Shown: positions 1-13,935, numbered from the stretch's first letter. The stretch: DNA of 64,000 nt from Apoda limacodes (GCA_946406115.1 OX291560.1:8991158-9055157), one strand, 5' to 3'. Made by a program: numbers and translations. The notes: generated from the letters alone by a model not told the origin.

Positions 1-102
1 CGATTATGAGTAGTACAGGGAGGTTGTATATGGGATTTTAATTCTATGACAGATTGAGCTGTCAAATATACAACGTCAAAAAAGTAAATAAACAATAGTT
101 AT

Positions 103-210
103 TATTTTTAATAAATAAATATGGATAAGAAGTGTGGGAAGTAAATAGCGAGTATGTTTTCACTTCTGCCGGCACTCCCGGAGTGCAACCCGTTTTTTTT
201 AAAATACCTT
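103..210 (+). repeat. Interspersed repeat, copy 1 of a pair with 30603-30705
   Basis: The stretch containing cacttctgccggcactcccg and ending in gtgcaacccg plus a T run recurs almost unchanged near 30.6 kb, including the upstream aataaataaatatg. I do not recognise the family. The positions on either side (1-102 and 211-1186) are AT-rich and I see no gene in them. Confidence 0.7.
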
Positions 211-1186
211 TTAATTAAGAAAGGCAACAAAAAATCGCTTATGAAATCATCAAAATAAAAAATAACTACATAAAAACGAAAATAAACGATAGGAACTCAG
301 GTAATCAAATTTTGATTAAAAAAAATTTGTGGAAATTATAAAAGCAACACAGTGCTAATGTTGGGATTAATAGTTGTTGTTTATAAGTTACTTGGTTCAA
401 ATTAACTCAAAGTATAGTTTTATTGAACCTAGCATACAATTTCTTAATTATGAAAATCATAGTTTCACTCAGCACTTTGATAGATACAATATGATTTGAT
501 AAATACAACCTATTCATAAAATGAACAAAAATAAATTTATAATTTAATAAAATAATTATTGATTTAGTTATTAATTAAATTACATATAATTTTATTTTAG
601 ATTTTTTTATGAATCCTTATATTTACAGGTAGTAAATAATCTAGGTTCAAATCTAAATGCGATACTTAAAAGTATGTATATATATATATAGGTTTTCCTT
701 TTTATTTTTCAATTTCTATATAAATAATAATAATATATTATCAATAGTTATATAATAATAATATGTTTTTTAAAGATGTACTTTAATAATGGTTTAATTA
801 AAAATGCCTTTTTGCCTTTCGATTTGAAAAAAAAAAAAATTTAATTAACTATAGCTAACTAAAAAATTTTGGCCAAAATATTTATCAATTGAAATTGCCA
901 CATACAAGACACATGTTATATATTTTTTACTCTGAGTAATTTACTTAAGAGTACAACAATTTAAAATATTCATTATTATCTTATTTGCAATGTAGATGAT
1001 GCGTCAATATTGATCCTGTCACCATGACTGTAGTTAGAATATATATCTAGCCGTAGTAAATTAATTTAATTAAATATTTGTAAAGTATAAAATGGTAACA
1101 TTTCGTCAAATTAAAAAAACAAAAAGGAAATAGATCTTTCTCTAGAATTTTAAAGTATCAAGTTTTTTTTTAGTGACGAGTCCCTT

Positions 1187-1396
1187 CTAACACCCCCTCA
1201 GTCCCCCACCCTTCTCGTTCCCTTAGTACAAGACACCTAGATTTATTGTATGTACTAGTACTATGATGCTACCGTTGCTAGCACCAAGACTCAAGACTAA
1301 TAAACGTTCATCATATAAATGTTTGTCTTGTGCGGAGATCGAACCCACGAACAGCAGGAGGGATCACTCTTAACTGAGCCACCAAGGAACTCAGCT
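1187..1396 (-). repeat. tRNA-derived SINE
   Basis: On the minus strand a tRNA-like head has a B-box-like GGGTTCGATC near 1337-1349 and an A-box-like stretch (ggtggctcagtt) near 1370-1385. It is followed by a non-tRNA body. The head does not fold into a clean tRNA on inspection and continues into body sequence, which indicates a SINE and not a functional tRNA gene. Confidence 0.55.
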
Positions 1397-1668
1397 TTAA
1401 GCTAATTTTAAAATACTTAGAAATACTATATAAAAAAACTGTAAGTATGTTTGTACGTTTGTTCGCTTTCCAAACTACAAAATCTTGGAAACTTTGAACT
1501 ACACGTACCTTGGTTATAGGTACTTCCCGAATGATATGCTATTTCTAATCCATATTTTCGACTTTCTAATCATCTCCTACTTAAATTACCAACCCTCGTT
1601 ACAATTTTTTATGCAAATACATTTACGGCACATGCAAAAAACTGTAGAATAAATTGCCTTTATCCATA

Positions 1669-2055
1669 AAAAAACCGACCAAGTGCGAGTCTGGCTCGCG
1701 CACCGAGGGTTCCGTACAAACTAATTATATGCAGATAGCTCTTCTATCATGAGATCAAGTCTCCCAGGTCAACGGGAAATACCCCATAGATTTTGATTTG
1801 TTTTTGAATGTCAAAATATGCGATAAAAATGGCCGTATTTTAGCCGTATTTTTTCACTGAGTTGACTTAGTAGCTTGATTTTTTTACAGCTTTAAGAGAT
1901 CGTTGACCTTAATATTTGATATTAATTTTAACTTGATACCTCGACGCGATCTTAAGACATATAGACAGACAGACGGACGACAAAGTGATCCTATAAGGGT
2001 TCCTTTATATATATATCCTTATATATATATACATAAGGTACGGAACCCTAAAAAG
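1669..2055 (+). repeat. Lepidopteran gggttccgta element
   Basis: It starts aaccgaccaagtgcgag, then gctcgcgcaccgagggttcc, and ends with acggacgacaaagtgatcc and the inverted terminal motif ggtacggaaccctaaaa. Other copies or fragments lie near 6183, 10375, 12768, 24133, 31995, 39118-40268, 43738 and 51818. The open frame inside at 1903-2151 is repeat sequence and not a gene. An AT dinucleotide-rich tract follows at about 2130-2240. Confidence 0.8.
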
Positions 2056-2904
2056 CTCAATCTATTAATAATTTCAGGAATCAAATTAAATCATATTACA
2101 TCAATCTTGTTCAATAAACTTATTGTATGTATCTTAGCAAATATATGTTAATATGTGTATATATATATGCATTATATATGTATCTATATATGAATAAATA
2201 TGATTTTATATATTTAATAAATATGTATTTATTTAACTAAACTATTATCTACAGTTTAAAACATTATTTATATTATGTTCTATGTAAATGTTAATACAAA
2301 GGTATTAATTTAGTTATACAACACAAATCTTTTCTTTTTCTATCTACCCAAAGGTTGTCTGGTAGAGATCGATTATTAATCGCTATTCGCGATATTCGCG
2401 ATCGCGATAAGACCGCCTGATTGTATAGTATAAATTTAGTTATTAATTTTAATTTGTTTATACTTAATTTTCTGTGCGCAATAAAGTATTTACCTATGTA
2501 TATCTTTATCTGTAAAAGGATTTGTTAAAATTAATGAGATAGTGTGTAACTACATAGTTACATCATTTGACCTGAATTCTGCACTCGTCTTCACGTACCT
2601 ACAAGTAAATATAAGAATTAATTAGCTTCTTCAAGGTTTTTTAAGAGTATTGTAGTCATTCTATCAGTATGCAGATATACTACTAATAGTATGCAAATTC
2701 CTGAAAACAATATTATTTTCAATGACGAAGAGACTAAAAAGCAAAAGCTAAATTTTATACCGAAAAATTCGAAAAGAAAAAAGAAAAAGGTAACCGATTG
2801 GACGACGACGAAAATTGGACGAACTATATCTACAGCTATAGCAAACTTTTTTACTGTACTATAATCAAAAATTCTGTGGCAGCACAGAAATAGCACGCCA
2901 ATAA

Positions 2905-3295
2905 CCGTATCTCCCTCCCTGTGTGTGGTCTACCGCTTGTACAAAGGGATGTGTTCTGAGGAATTGTTTGAAATGATGCCCACGGCTACTTTCTACTATC
3001 GCACCGCCATCGGCAGGGAATTAATTCTCACACTTTAAAACAGAAATGGTCGCGTACAGTGCGGTTTCAGAGAAACTTTCTCCCGCGAACGCTTGGGTTG
3101 TGGAATGAGCTCCATGCCAAGGTTTTCTCTAAGGACTACAGTATGGGGTTCTTTAAGAAAGAAATTATTGGATTTTGAAGGGTCGGCAACGCGCAAGTGA
3201 TACTTCTGGTGTTGCAAGCATCCATAGGCCACGGTGACCGCTTACAATCGGGCGGACCGTGTGCTTGTTTTCCACCTTAGTGGTATAAAAAAAAA
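2905..3295 (+). mobile_element. CR1-like LINE, 3' end fragment
   Basis: This is a 5'-truncated LINE tail in which translated pieces resemble the C-terminus of the RT ORF seen at 33595-36130 (a degenerate HHR-Q-I-NSHTLK-KWSR-like run). It ends in the shared 3' terminus ccaccttagtggtataaaaa. The same terminus recurs at 33595, 37007, 45494 and 58150, so this is one active or formerly active family. Stops and frameshifts make it non-functional. Confidence 0.75.
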
Positions 3296-3299
3296 ACTA

Positions 3300-5960
3300 G
3301 CGAGGGCGAAAGCTGGCTTGTTTACAGTTCACTCATAATGTGAGCTCATGTCCTTTTGATAGAACAGACTCAATTACGTTATACCTACAAGACGTTACGG
3401 AAAGTCTTTATTTTAAAAAGTGACACACGTATTGAATAGTATTTACATTTACATTTCTTATGTTGGCACCCTAATGAAATGTGCCATTCTAGTGCATTAT
3501 TTTCGAAAGGGGCACGGTGGCTCTGTTTAGATACCTATATTTAACAATAAAAGTCTAATAAGGGCTTTAAGAGGAATAACGTAAATGGGTTTAAATCCTA
3601 ACCGACCTCTCTGCTTAAAGACAGAAGTCGATGAAAAAAAAAAACCGTGAACCCCATAGACATAAAGAACTGGACAGTGCATTTTCTAGTCTGCTTTTAA
3701 AACAACAGTCGCAAAAGTGTGACAGAAACGAAGCGAACCTGCGGTCTCTTGTCTCTTTCTTACTTCTTTTCATAAACATAAACAACAAAATGGCGGACGT
3801 TGATACAAAGAGAAAAGAGACCATAGGTTGCTTCATCTCTTTCAAAAGGATGATCAATTTTGTAAGGCTATTGCGCGGTCCATAGGACAGATTACAGAAC
3901 TCGAAGTCTATGCTAAAGACAGAAATCTTCACCAATTTGACTTATTGGGCGGTTACATGACACTCGACTTAGGCCGCGAATATACAAGGCTATTTAATAT
4001 CACGTGATTCAGCATCCATAAAAGACATGCAAATAAAGTTGCGTCAGCATAAAGCAAAGGGGTTGCAAATATCTTCTTCAATTTGTATCTACGTTAATGT
4101 GGCGCATATTGTCTTTGATTAAATTGAGTTTTTTTACACCGTGACTTAATTTACAAATAATTTTCGACATTAATCAGTCTATTATTCGCGCCAAGTTAGT
4201 GAAGTAACTTAATGATAAGTCAACTTACTTACAGCTCGCTAGATGCAACTTAAGCTATGATGTAGTAAACTATAAATAATTGTAGAAAGCATGACTAAGT
4301 AGCGATTTGCATCCGGTCGGCCATTTTAAATTTAATGAGCTTGAGTTAGCATTTTGTCACGTGGTTCACACCTTGAACTAAATACCTACCTTACAACATT
4401 GCTGTTTTTAATTATGATATTGTTAATAAATATTAATAAATAAATATTGCTTAGTTTATTTTGTATGATAACTATTTTTTTTATTGCAAACAAAGTGGCT
4501 AACAAGCGTGCAGTCTCTGGTAAGCCTAGTGCTAAGCAGTTTTCGTATTTTAGGCTACCGCAGATTACCTATAACTCGAAGTGTTACCTACTTTCGCTTG
4601 GCGACCCTTTGAAAATCCGATCGCTGCCTTTTCAAAGAACTTTTCAACAGTAAAAAAATTAAAATGTAGTAGTTAAAAGGAAGTGGTAGAACCTTAAAAA
4701 TATTTTTAAAGGAAATTGAGAATAAAATTGGCTCACTAGTTTTTCAGATATTCGCTAAAATTTTCATACTATAGAACTATAAGTTAATGCGTGTACCTAC
4801 AACACGGACTTGGCCGATTTTATAGATTTATTGGGTTCGATAGACATCTTAAGTGTTCTGTGTAAATTTTGATATTGTTTAATAAAAAAAATATGATATA
4901 TTAAAAGAAAATAAGTATTTATTTTTGATATATTTCGCTTAGAACAAGCGTCAATCAGTCATTATTCAAATTAAGTAAACAAAGAAAATATAACATATTT
5001 AAACAGCAGTTTCTTACAACCTACTTAACAATAAAGAAAATCTTTGTATGTAATAGCTATCCATGCCTTAAAACTAGTTAAGTATTAAAAATATATTTTT
5101 TTTTTTATAAAAGGTAAATAAATGTACATTTTGGTAGGGTTGACATGCACTATAATTCTTACGGAATTGCTGTCATATAAATTTAATTTCAGTAGGAACA
5201 ACAGGAAAACATTAACTACCAGAGCAAGGCAAAATACATAAACTACCTATTTCTAATTATGATGTTAAACATGTTTTCATAAATTGACAAACAGTTAACG
5301 CGTTTGATTTAAGCCGTTGTAAGTTCCACTACAATGGCCCAAAATTTGAAGAAGGAGGCTTAGGCCATAATATACCGCACAGGCCCATCGCTAGTTAGGC
5401 GAAAAAGTTTCACAAGTAAAGTGGCCATTCGACTGAGGGATTTCAAGCCGCCTATAAAGGCTTGACTCAACCGACTTATGTCATATGACAATACAGCATA
5501 ACTGTTAGAACACAGCCACGATATTATATTATAAAACACTCTGTTGCAAGGATATCATAAATATTATAAATCTTCTCATACAAACCTTATATGTATGTTG
5601 TTGACCATATGGCGCGCCGGAACTATTTACCTTAGAACCGGAAATGATCTTGATCTTACACCAGTCAATGGCACAGGGCGTGGCAAGGAACTACCGTTGA
5701 TTAATTGTTAATCTGACAGAGCAGCTGCAGAGCAAGAAATTAAATAAAATAATTTAAAATTAATAATTCAACAAAATAAGAAAGTTGAGCAAATATTAGC
5801 TGCATTTACAAAATAATTATATATATTTTTAAAGAGATTAGCATTAAGCGATCGCGTGCATCCGAAAAACCGCAAACATAAGTAAGTAATATTTCATTTT
5901 CTAGTTTTAGTTATTTTAGTTTACGGTTGTTTATGCTGAAAATTACATTTATGGTTTTAA
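3300..5960. other. Gene-poor intergenic DNA
   Basis: I see no supported gene. Frames open on both strands over 3615-3935 overlap each other, lack splice context and sit in sequence that looks repeat-derived. The remainder is AT-rich with scattered poly-A and poly-T runs. Confidence 0.4.
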
Positions 5961-5968
5961 TCATATCA

Positions 5969-6131
5969 GGGACCTTATTGGGAACAGTCTCGAATTATTC
6001 GGAGACTGAATTTCCAAACAAAAATGTATGGAAGTCTGACTTACCTCTCGGAACCCCTGAATGTACTTGCATACATTTTGCTCTCGAATTACAGAGTCCG
6101 AATAGCTCAAGACTGTTCCCAATAAGGTCCC
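5969..6131. repeat. Foldback element with about 40-bp inverted arms
   Basis: The left arm at 5969-6008 (gggaccttattgggaacagt then ctcgaattattcgga) is nearly the reverse complement of 6092-6131 (tccgaatagctcaagact then gttcccaataaggtccc). A spacer of roughly 80 bp separates them. The open frame at 5927-6160 runs through both arms, so it is explained by this element and is not treated as a gene. Confidence 0.75.
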
Positions 6132-6444
6132 AGGTGACATGCTGCTGCAATTTTTTTTAAAGAGTTTTTATTAACAATATAACCGACAATGTGCCGGGCC
6201 AAGCGCAGTGTAGGGTTCCGTAGTACCACGTCTCGAGAAAATTTTATATCGTCTAATACATTCGTTAACTTATGAAGCTTAGGATACTTAGCTTATATAT
6301 CTTTTTTTTGAGATGAATCCTGATGTCCATTAGCACCGCAAATAGTCATTTTTATTTTCTATTTAAACAAAGAAAATTTAAAAATTGTGCTTCTACAGAA
6401 CTATATAGGTATCTAGATATAAGAAATTTTAAAATTGTGTTATC

Positions 6445-7133
6445 TATACTAATATATAAAGCTGAAGAGTTTGTTTGTTTGAACGCGCTTATCTTAGGAA
6501 CTACGGGTCCGATTTGTAAAATATATCATCATGCTAAGACAAATAGGAGCGGAGCACCAATGAAGAATGTTTCAAAATCGGGGTTTCTGTTTTCATTTTG
6601 AGAGCTTTCGCTGCGTGCGCTGCGTAAACGGTTCAAGTTTCACTAACTTATGTACTATAGAATTGGTCCCCTTTAAATGTTCTAAAAAAAGTCCGGGTAC
6701 AGCATATGTCTATCTTTTAAGGTTGGCTCACTATAACAATTTTATGCTAACCAAATTTGTTCTAAAATAATGCATTATTTGCGAAAGTGTTTTTATAAAC
6801 ATGATATTAAACCTTTCCAAATAAATACGTTATTCGTCACAAGAATTTCATTTAAAACAAAATTGCACTTAACATCATTCGATTTCAATGAATATCTAAG
6901 GAGATATTGCAGTTTTAAAAATAACATCGCAGCAAAATAATGATCAAGTACTGCGCGAGCATTTATGATGTGCAAGGCTGGCGGACAGTCATGAGGGGGA
7001 AGGGCGGTACGTATTATTGAAAAATATTTCCACCTTCTACGTGTTTTTTCTATAATTGAGGAGTTGCCTTAAGAATACTACGCCGCTAACCAAATTTAGG
7101 GCGGGCGAAGTCGCTGGCAAAAGCTAGTTTCTG
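6445..7133 (+). repeat. Lepidopteran interspersed element, Helitron-like
   Basis: It begins ctaatatataaagctgaaga followed by (GTTT)n, contains ctacgggtccgatttgtaaa, and ends in gggcgggcgaagtcgctggc then aaaagctagtt. The start/end pair is typical of a very common lepidopteran non-autonomous family; the CTAG-type 3' end suggests Helitron ancestry, which is an inference. Related ends occur at 8190-8612 and 13676-13935. Confidence 0.55.
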
Positions 7134-8189
7134 GGATAAATCTGCCAGTTGTAGATAACATATCTGCTAAAATTGGTAGTTCTCGTTTACACGTAAAGTG
7201 GGGATGATATCAAACAGACGTACTAACATGATAAATCTGTAAAAGTGCCTAGCACTAATAAGGAAGCCTAAAAACTTGGAAAGTGTTGGTCGGTATAATG
7301 GAGCGACGTGTTGCCATCACTTTATCACTTATTTAGTTTAATTGAAACTACATAAACAAAACGCAATATTTTGTTGTATTTTTTTATGGCAACAAGCTAG
7401 CCTCTGGACGGTTGATTATTTTGTAAGAAACATATCAGGAGGCATAGAGTATATTGAGGGTCACGCGGTAGATTCCGCAATTCCGCATGGCTTATAACGC
7501 CATAAGCCTTGTAGCTGAGAAAGCCCGCTTGCCTTCCATTGGTTAAAATTGTGTAAGTAGGCTGTTGTACGCGAATTTCAGGTAGGAGGTATTTCTTTTC
7601 ACAGCAGTGTGACCAAACTATCTCAGTCCCGCAATTTCATTTATAATCTCGACCAGTATGGTGGATATCTCGAATGAGATTTCAAAAACGAGAGTTGATT
7701 GAATATCGAAAAATGCCTCGAGATTGCATTCCCTAGTTGCAATGCAACACCATGGGTATACCTCGCGCGTTGCCAGAAACGAATCACTTTCTTCTTGAAG
7801 AACCCAATATTATGGTTCCTAAAGAAAACATTCTTTTGTTTAAATTGTACTTATCTACGTTGATTCGTGTAGTCTAACTACACGCTGTAATATATTTGCT
7901 CAGGTATAGTTATATTAATAAATAATACAAAAAATTTGCATTATTACTATACATTGTCCAGTCAATCACGAGTGTTGTCCTCGACTTTTGCTAGCTGTAT
8001 ATATCTTTCGAGGCTATCTAGACAAGTATTATTTTATTCTTGTATTTCTTTGATGTTCTCATGATTCATATAATTCTCATGATATGTATTTCATCTACAT
8101 AAAAAAACCTAATTTCGTTTATTTTATTTACCAATATAGAAAAAAAAACTCGTGTTGTATTGACTTTCATCTTATAATCCAAATTCCAA
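7134..8189. other. Intergenic DNA, nothing recognised
   Basis: Both strands were checked for long open frames, splice-bounded coding exons and terminal repeats. I found nothing I can support. Confidence 0.35.
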
Positions 8190-8612
8190 ACTAATATGTA
8201 TTTGTGAAACTATATTTGCTTGTTTGTTTGTTATAGCTTAACGTCGCTAAGAAGCAACTAATGGAGCTGTTTTTGGGTCCAGATATTGCTAAGGCGACGA
8301 AGAAATATATAGGCTATCTTTCATGCCAGATAAAATCCCGCAGGAATAACTATAACTAAATTTCAAGTTGACTAACTATAGCCTGCTACAGCAAAATATT
8401 CCGGTAGGAATAACTATAACCGAATTTCACGTTGACTAATTATAGCTTGCTGTAGCAAAAACATTCCCGTAGGAATAACAATACCCGAATTGCACGTTGA
8501 ATAACTATAGCTTGCCATAGCAAACTTTCTAACAATAATCAAAGTCTTACCTTAGAAATCTTACGCCGATAACAAAATTTAGCTCAGGCGGAGCCACGGG
8601 CACATGCTAGTT
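8190..8612 (+). repeat. Helitron-like element with internal tandem array
   Basis: It has the same type of start (ctaatatgta then tttgtttgttatagct) and end (aggcggagccacgggcacat then gctagt) as the element at 6445-7133. The interior carries three diverged tandem units of about 64 bp at 8338-8400, 8401-8465 and 8466-8526. Each runs from a cc[cg]g[ct]aggaataac start through cacgttga-like to a tagc..gc[tc]a.agcaaa end. Confidence 0.6.
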
Positions 8613-11600
8613 AGTAGTTATTTACTTTCCTTTTTCTCTTTTATATTCCATTTTCACTCTCTATAAGTATCTTCTCTTACATCGTCTTTTAGTTAGTTTG
8701 TACTCAGTATATGTTTTTAGGTTTTAATCGATTCCTTTAAGTCTCTAGTTTATATTTCATGCCATGAATATCTGAATTTTACCTACCTATGTATGCATAG
8801 CTTAGTTATGCTTGCTTTTATACATTTAGATTTTTTGTGTTTTTGTTACGCAATCAAACATAAATAACTTAACGAATTTGAATGAAACTTAGCACACACA
8901 TAGACCCTTTTACTTTTTTTACTGAGATCTAGAGTTCCCACAGAAATAAGCTTTTCGTTTATTTCTTAACAGAATACCACAGATAGTAAATAAAAAAAAA
9001 ATTACATACAATGTGTCCTTTATGGTTTTTAATGAATATGATTGACATAATTGTACCTAATGTCCTTAAAGCCTGAGATTGTCCAGGTGCAGTATGAACG
9101 GCCAGCAATCCAGGAAACCGTAGAAGGTTGCACGTTACCCACGGTGAGACTATAAAATACTCAAGCAACTTGCGCTCGCGTAGCTTAGGTATCACTGTGA
9201 TTCGGCCAACCAACGTCAACAAAAGTGATTGTGATTTGTTTTTTCTATTTTTTAATTAATTGTAAGTGATATTTCGTTATTCGAGTTTAAGAATTTTTTT
9301 ATGATGTGATGGTGTCGTGTATTTAGTAATTTCGACCGAGGATAAAATAGTTTCTCTTTTCTTTATTGTTTTTTGTGACTTTGTGGCATTTTTTTATAGT
9401 GGTAATTTGATTCGGTTTTTTTATCGATAATTAATACCTACACAATACAGAAGCTGGTTAAAATGTTACATATTTTCAATCCTCACACACTTGTGATGCA
9501 TATTATGGTGCAATTAAGATTTTGGAACATCATGTGAAAATATTGATGTTATTTTTAGTTAAGGGGACGAAATTCTAGCAAAGTGTATTTTTGCAATTTG
9601 TTTTTTTTTTAAGAATTTTGACATTCAGCTAATTTATGGAGCAGCGGCTGGGTTACAGTCTGTCACAGCTGGCTAATAGTAACAAAAGCAAGCTGTATGT
9701 CGAATGAATCGAAAAAAAAAAACGAACCATGTACTAACAAAAAAGCGGGCTAAATCCTGAACGTAAATATAATAGTATCCTAAAACAAAAAAGTGAGCGA
9801 AAAATTTTAACCTACTAAAAAAACACCGACAGTGTGTGTCGTATACGCATCAAGTTATGGTTTCGTAGAATGAGAATTATTGCGTATATTAAGAAAAAAT
9901 TAAGATCGATATTGTTCGAAACATTTTTCGTTGAAGTTATTAATAAAGATCTATTATGGTGATTTAAAAAAAATTTAAGACACGTGTTTTAAAAAATAAT
10001 TTGGGTGTGGGTGTACCAAGTTTTTAAATGTCAAAACTCTTAAAATATACATCTTAGTTAAAAAAATACTTAAGAACCGCTAATGATTTTTTAAAGCCAT
10101 ATTCAATGATACTTCACACGACAGGGCCTGGAAAAAAATATTTCAACCCTAGGTTCAGTGTATGAGAACTTACCCTGAATATTTTTTTCAATTCATATAA
10201 AAAATTGTATACTGGTTTTGCCCTTTACTGTACAATATCATTTGAATCTATCCAAAGACGCTGGAATTATAAAACTGTGACATACGGACGGACGGCCATG
10301 ACGAATTTGCAAAGATTCCGAATTGGCCATTTAGACGCTTCTTCGCTTTAGATGCCGCGATTGAGTGTATGTTAAAAAAATCGGGCCGAACTCGCGCACC
10401 GAGGGTTCCATCAGCTATTGTACCAGCTTGACTCGCCTTTGGGCGGTATTTATTAAGAATTACCGTATAATAACACATATACTGTAAAAAAATCAATTTT
10501 AGACTCTTCTTGCAAGGCCTCTTCCGTTTAAAGATCTCAAAGAACGACTCTCGGGTATTTTGTTTAGGCATGTCGGAACAACTAAATTTAAGGTAATATG
10601 CCTAGCTGTATCTAAGTTTGTGAGACCTAAGGCATCAAAAGTACTCACATAATCTGCTTATCGCAACTTTTTGTAAAACACTCCATGTCTACAGTTTAAA
10701 AATATTTAGTCAAATTCACGTCAAACCAATTGCAAAAAAGTAATAGTGGTAGTGAGAAGCTGGCGTGTGTATCTGTTATAATAGGCATACAGTGGTATAC
10801 GGTTACTACAATTTTAAGTCTGTGGTTTAAATAAATGGCGATATAATCTGTAGGTAATAGACATGTATATTCTAACAACTGAAATATTACAACGAGAAAT
10901 CATAGGCCGCTTTGACCAAATAATAAAAATAATATAAAATTGTTAGCCTAAAATACCAATTTTAAATGGTTTTATGTTTTAAAGGTGATGGCATACCCAA
11001 ATGAGTTAAGTTTGCAAGAATTTGATTCATTTTGTTACAATCCTGAGTACACTTTTTAACGTTAAAAAAAATATATGTTATAGTTCAAAACTTAATTACG
11101 TAGATTTGCTAATATTAAAATAATAAATTTGGCTATTAGGTAAAACATTTTACACAAACTAATTCTGACACTGTATATTCGGGCTTAAATTCAAATTGTT
11201 TGGAAAACTAAGTGTGATATTCTCTTGATTCCATTTTCATAAAATACATATTGATATGACCAATCGAATATGATAATTGCATAGTTCTAAATAGATATTC
11301 GAATTTTATACCGACAAAAAACCGAGACAATCGAGATTTTCAACTTGCAGTTACGTGCTAGCGCCTATCGTACGTGGAACTGTGTCTCTTTGTATGCTTC
11401 AATGGTGTAATATGTCTTTGAACACTGGTCTAATTGGCACGCTTTTATTGGGTATGCCATAGCCTTAATTCAAACATTGAGATATTGAACACCTACTTTT
11501 TTTTTTTTTTAAAGTAGTGTACAATATGTGTTAACAAAATGTATTCTTCAAAAACTACCTAAATATAAAGTTTCTTGCCGGAATCTTCGTGGTAGTAATC

Positions 11601-12767
11601 TACATTAATCAAAGAGTGGGTCGGTGGTTCAAAAATATCATATTTATTATAATCCATAAGGATTCCGATTTACCGTTTTGGTATGGGACCCTAAAAACCG
11701 CATTATACCACTGTCTTTGGTTGGTGTTTTGCAATGTGCATACATTTGATTGTTGGAATGGCGATAGTAAACAATAATTGAAGGTGGCAGTGACATTATC
11801 GATTGTATTTAGTTGAAAATAAAACTTGTTTAGGTACTTAATGCAACGGTTTAATCGCATTGTTGCTAGGAAAAAAAAATTACTATTTTTAACCTACTTT
11901 AAATTCGGATATTTATATATTTTTTATGTATGTTCGGGCATAACTCCGTCATATATAGCTTTTTTTATTTAAAAGGGTATATTTCCGAGGTATAAGTCGG
12001 TGGTGGCTCATATACTGAATTTAAAACTTAAACTTTTGACCAAAAAAATAATTGGTGTTAATTTGAAACGTCTTTTATGTGGGAGATGAACATTTAAGAC
12101 TCCAGCGCATTCGTATAGACACCTCATATGTTGTTCATAATTGGTCTAATTCTGCTTCTTTATTTAGTCTCAAGTTGGCCCTTATTAATTCGTTTTTTTT
12201 TATATTTAAATTCTTGGCCTAAAATGGAATAGGCTGGCGACTAATGTGATCGGCCCATTGCCATTTGAGCCTGCTAATCCTAATGACAATCCTTTTGGTT
12301 ATGTTGGTGACCCTGGCTTTTTGTCTGATTTGTTTTCTAAGCTCCTCTAGCACAGGTTTCACTCTGATGCCACTAATCTGAATTTATTGACCTTGAATAG
12401 TAAAGTTTCTTTATGTAGGTACTATATGAAGTTAAATGTTAAGTGATCAAAACAAATATTGATTCCCGAAAATTGCTGCAGTAATACACTGAATAGTGTT
12501 TTTGATTGACTGGGATTGTGCTTGCTTGTATTTGGACTTGACGACAAAGATATTTCGAAAACATTTGTGGCTAAAGTCGCATTTTCTAGGGCATAAACAG
12601 ATATTGTGTGTGCAAAGCACGTTTGTTATGTTATGTGTCACAGATCACCTATTGTGTAACTATTGGCAATTCGTGACGCGTAAAGCGCCAGTGTCATGTC
12701 ATGCCTTGTTTGCTCACACATAGTTGTAAAAGTGGAGCATCCTATTGCAAAATAGTTACATACTGAA
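8613..12767. other. Intergenic DNA with repeat scraps
   Basis: No gene can be supported. A less AT-rich segment at about 9060-9225 holds a minus-strand open frame (8959-9222) with no recognisable motif. Fragments of the gggttccgta family lie near 10375-10420. Other open frames in the interval are short and show no splice-consistent structure. Confidence 0.35.
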
Positions 12768-13345
12768 TTTTTAGGGTTCTGTACCCAAAGGGTGCCAACG
12801 AAGCCCTAATACAAAACCTACGCTATCTGTCTGTTCGCCCATTAAAGGTCTCTATCTTTCAGACCAAAATTGGTAGAAGCCTGATTTTTTTACAAAATAA
12901 CGGTTAAAAGGTCGAATTATGTAAAAAATAATAAAAGTTAAAAAAGTATAGATTTAAGGGGGTCCCCATACAAGAAACATTTTTTCGTTGATTTTGCTCT
13001 ATCGTAAAAACATTAATATATACAAACTTCAAACTTGCAGTAATTATAGTGTGAGCTCTTAAGTATAACAACAAATATTAAAAACCGGCTAAGTGTGAGA
13101 CGAGACCGAGCCATTACCATCTTAAATTACCGTATCCGCGCCATCTAGCGATTATTAATAGTAATAGTAACACATTTGTTTGTTAGAAAAAATATTCAAA
13201 GTTAAACAACGTTGCGTTTGGTCAGTCATTGGATGAGTGACCGCTTAGCAGCGCACTTTTTGTTTTGGTTTGTGTTCGTAAATTACGTAAATGGTGGTAC
13301 AGAACCCAAGGTGCGTGAGTCCAACTCGCACTTCACCGATTATTT
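12768..13345 (-). repeat. gggttccgta-family element, reversed copy
   Basis: The left end agggttctgtacccaaaggg and right end tgagtccaactcgcacttca match the ends of the element at 1669-2055 in reverse order. Internal sequence is diverged and longer than in other copies. Confidence 0.6.
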
Positions 13346-13675
13346 TTGATTGTTTTGTTTGCCTTTCTTATACAAATACGAAAAAAAAAACTGCGCTTTC
13401 TTTATTAAGGCCTCTGGCAAGAGACTAGCATTTTTATCCACATACATCATTAATGTACTTTTGTATTTCCGTAAGCTGCGCCATTTTCCTCGAAACCATT
13501 TTTAGTTTGTTAACTGGATAAAAAAGTTTTATTTACAACTATAACTGCCACGTTTCTAGCTGTGAAGAAATACATACCGATGGGAAGTCTCAGTTGGGAT
13601 ATGAGTATACTGTATGTTCTTAGTCCCTTTAACTATGTACCTTTCCCAAATATTACGTAAAAATAAAAATTACGC

Positions 13676-13935
13676 TCCGCCCGCCCTAAATTCGGTTATA
13701 AGCGTGTAACTTTATAATTATACCAATGAAGTATGCTATAGTTGCAGCTATAGTTCGTTTAAGCTCAGTTATAGTTATTCCTGTGGAAAATTTTGAATTT
13801 TTTGAAACATGTGTTAATCCAGGGTGTCATCTACTTTTATATTAAATTTCATTAATTGGTCCAAATGTTTGAGCGTGAAGAAGTAACAAACATACTAACA
13901 CAATCACAAACTTTCGCCTTTATAATATTAGTTTA
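13676..13935 (-). repeat. Helitron-like element, reverse copy
   Basis: Reverse-complemented, it starts actaatattataaaggcgaa, includes the ggaataactataactgagct segment seen at 8190-8612, and ends in gggcgggcggagcg. It lies about 400 bp upstream of the secreted gene at 14327. Confidence 0.55.

Noticed and set aside
3615..3935. Overlapping ORFs on both strands
   Set aside because: The two strands are open over the same bases, without a start context, signal or splice evidence.
5927..6160. Secreted Cys-containing ORF with hydrophobic N-terminus
   Set aside because: The frame crosses both arms of an inverted repeat, which explains its composition. There is no splice or promoter support.
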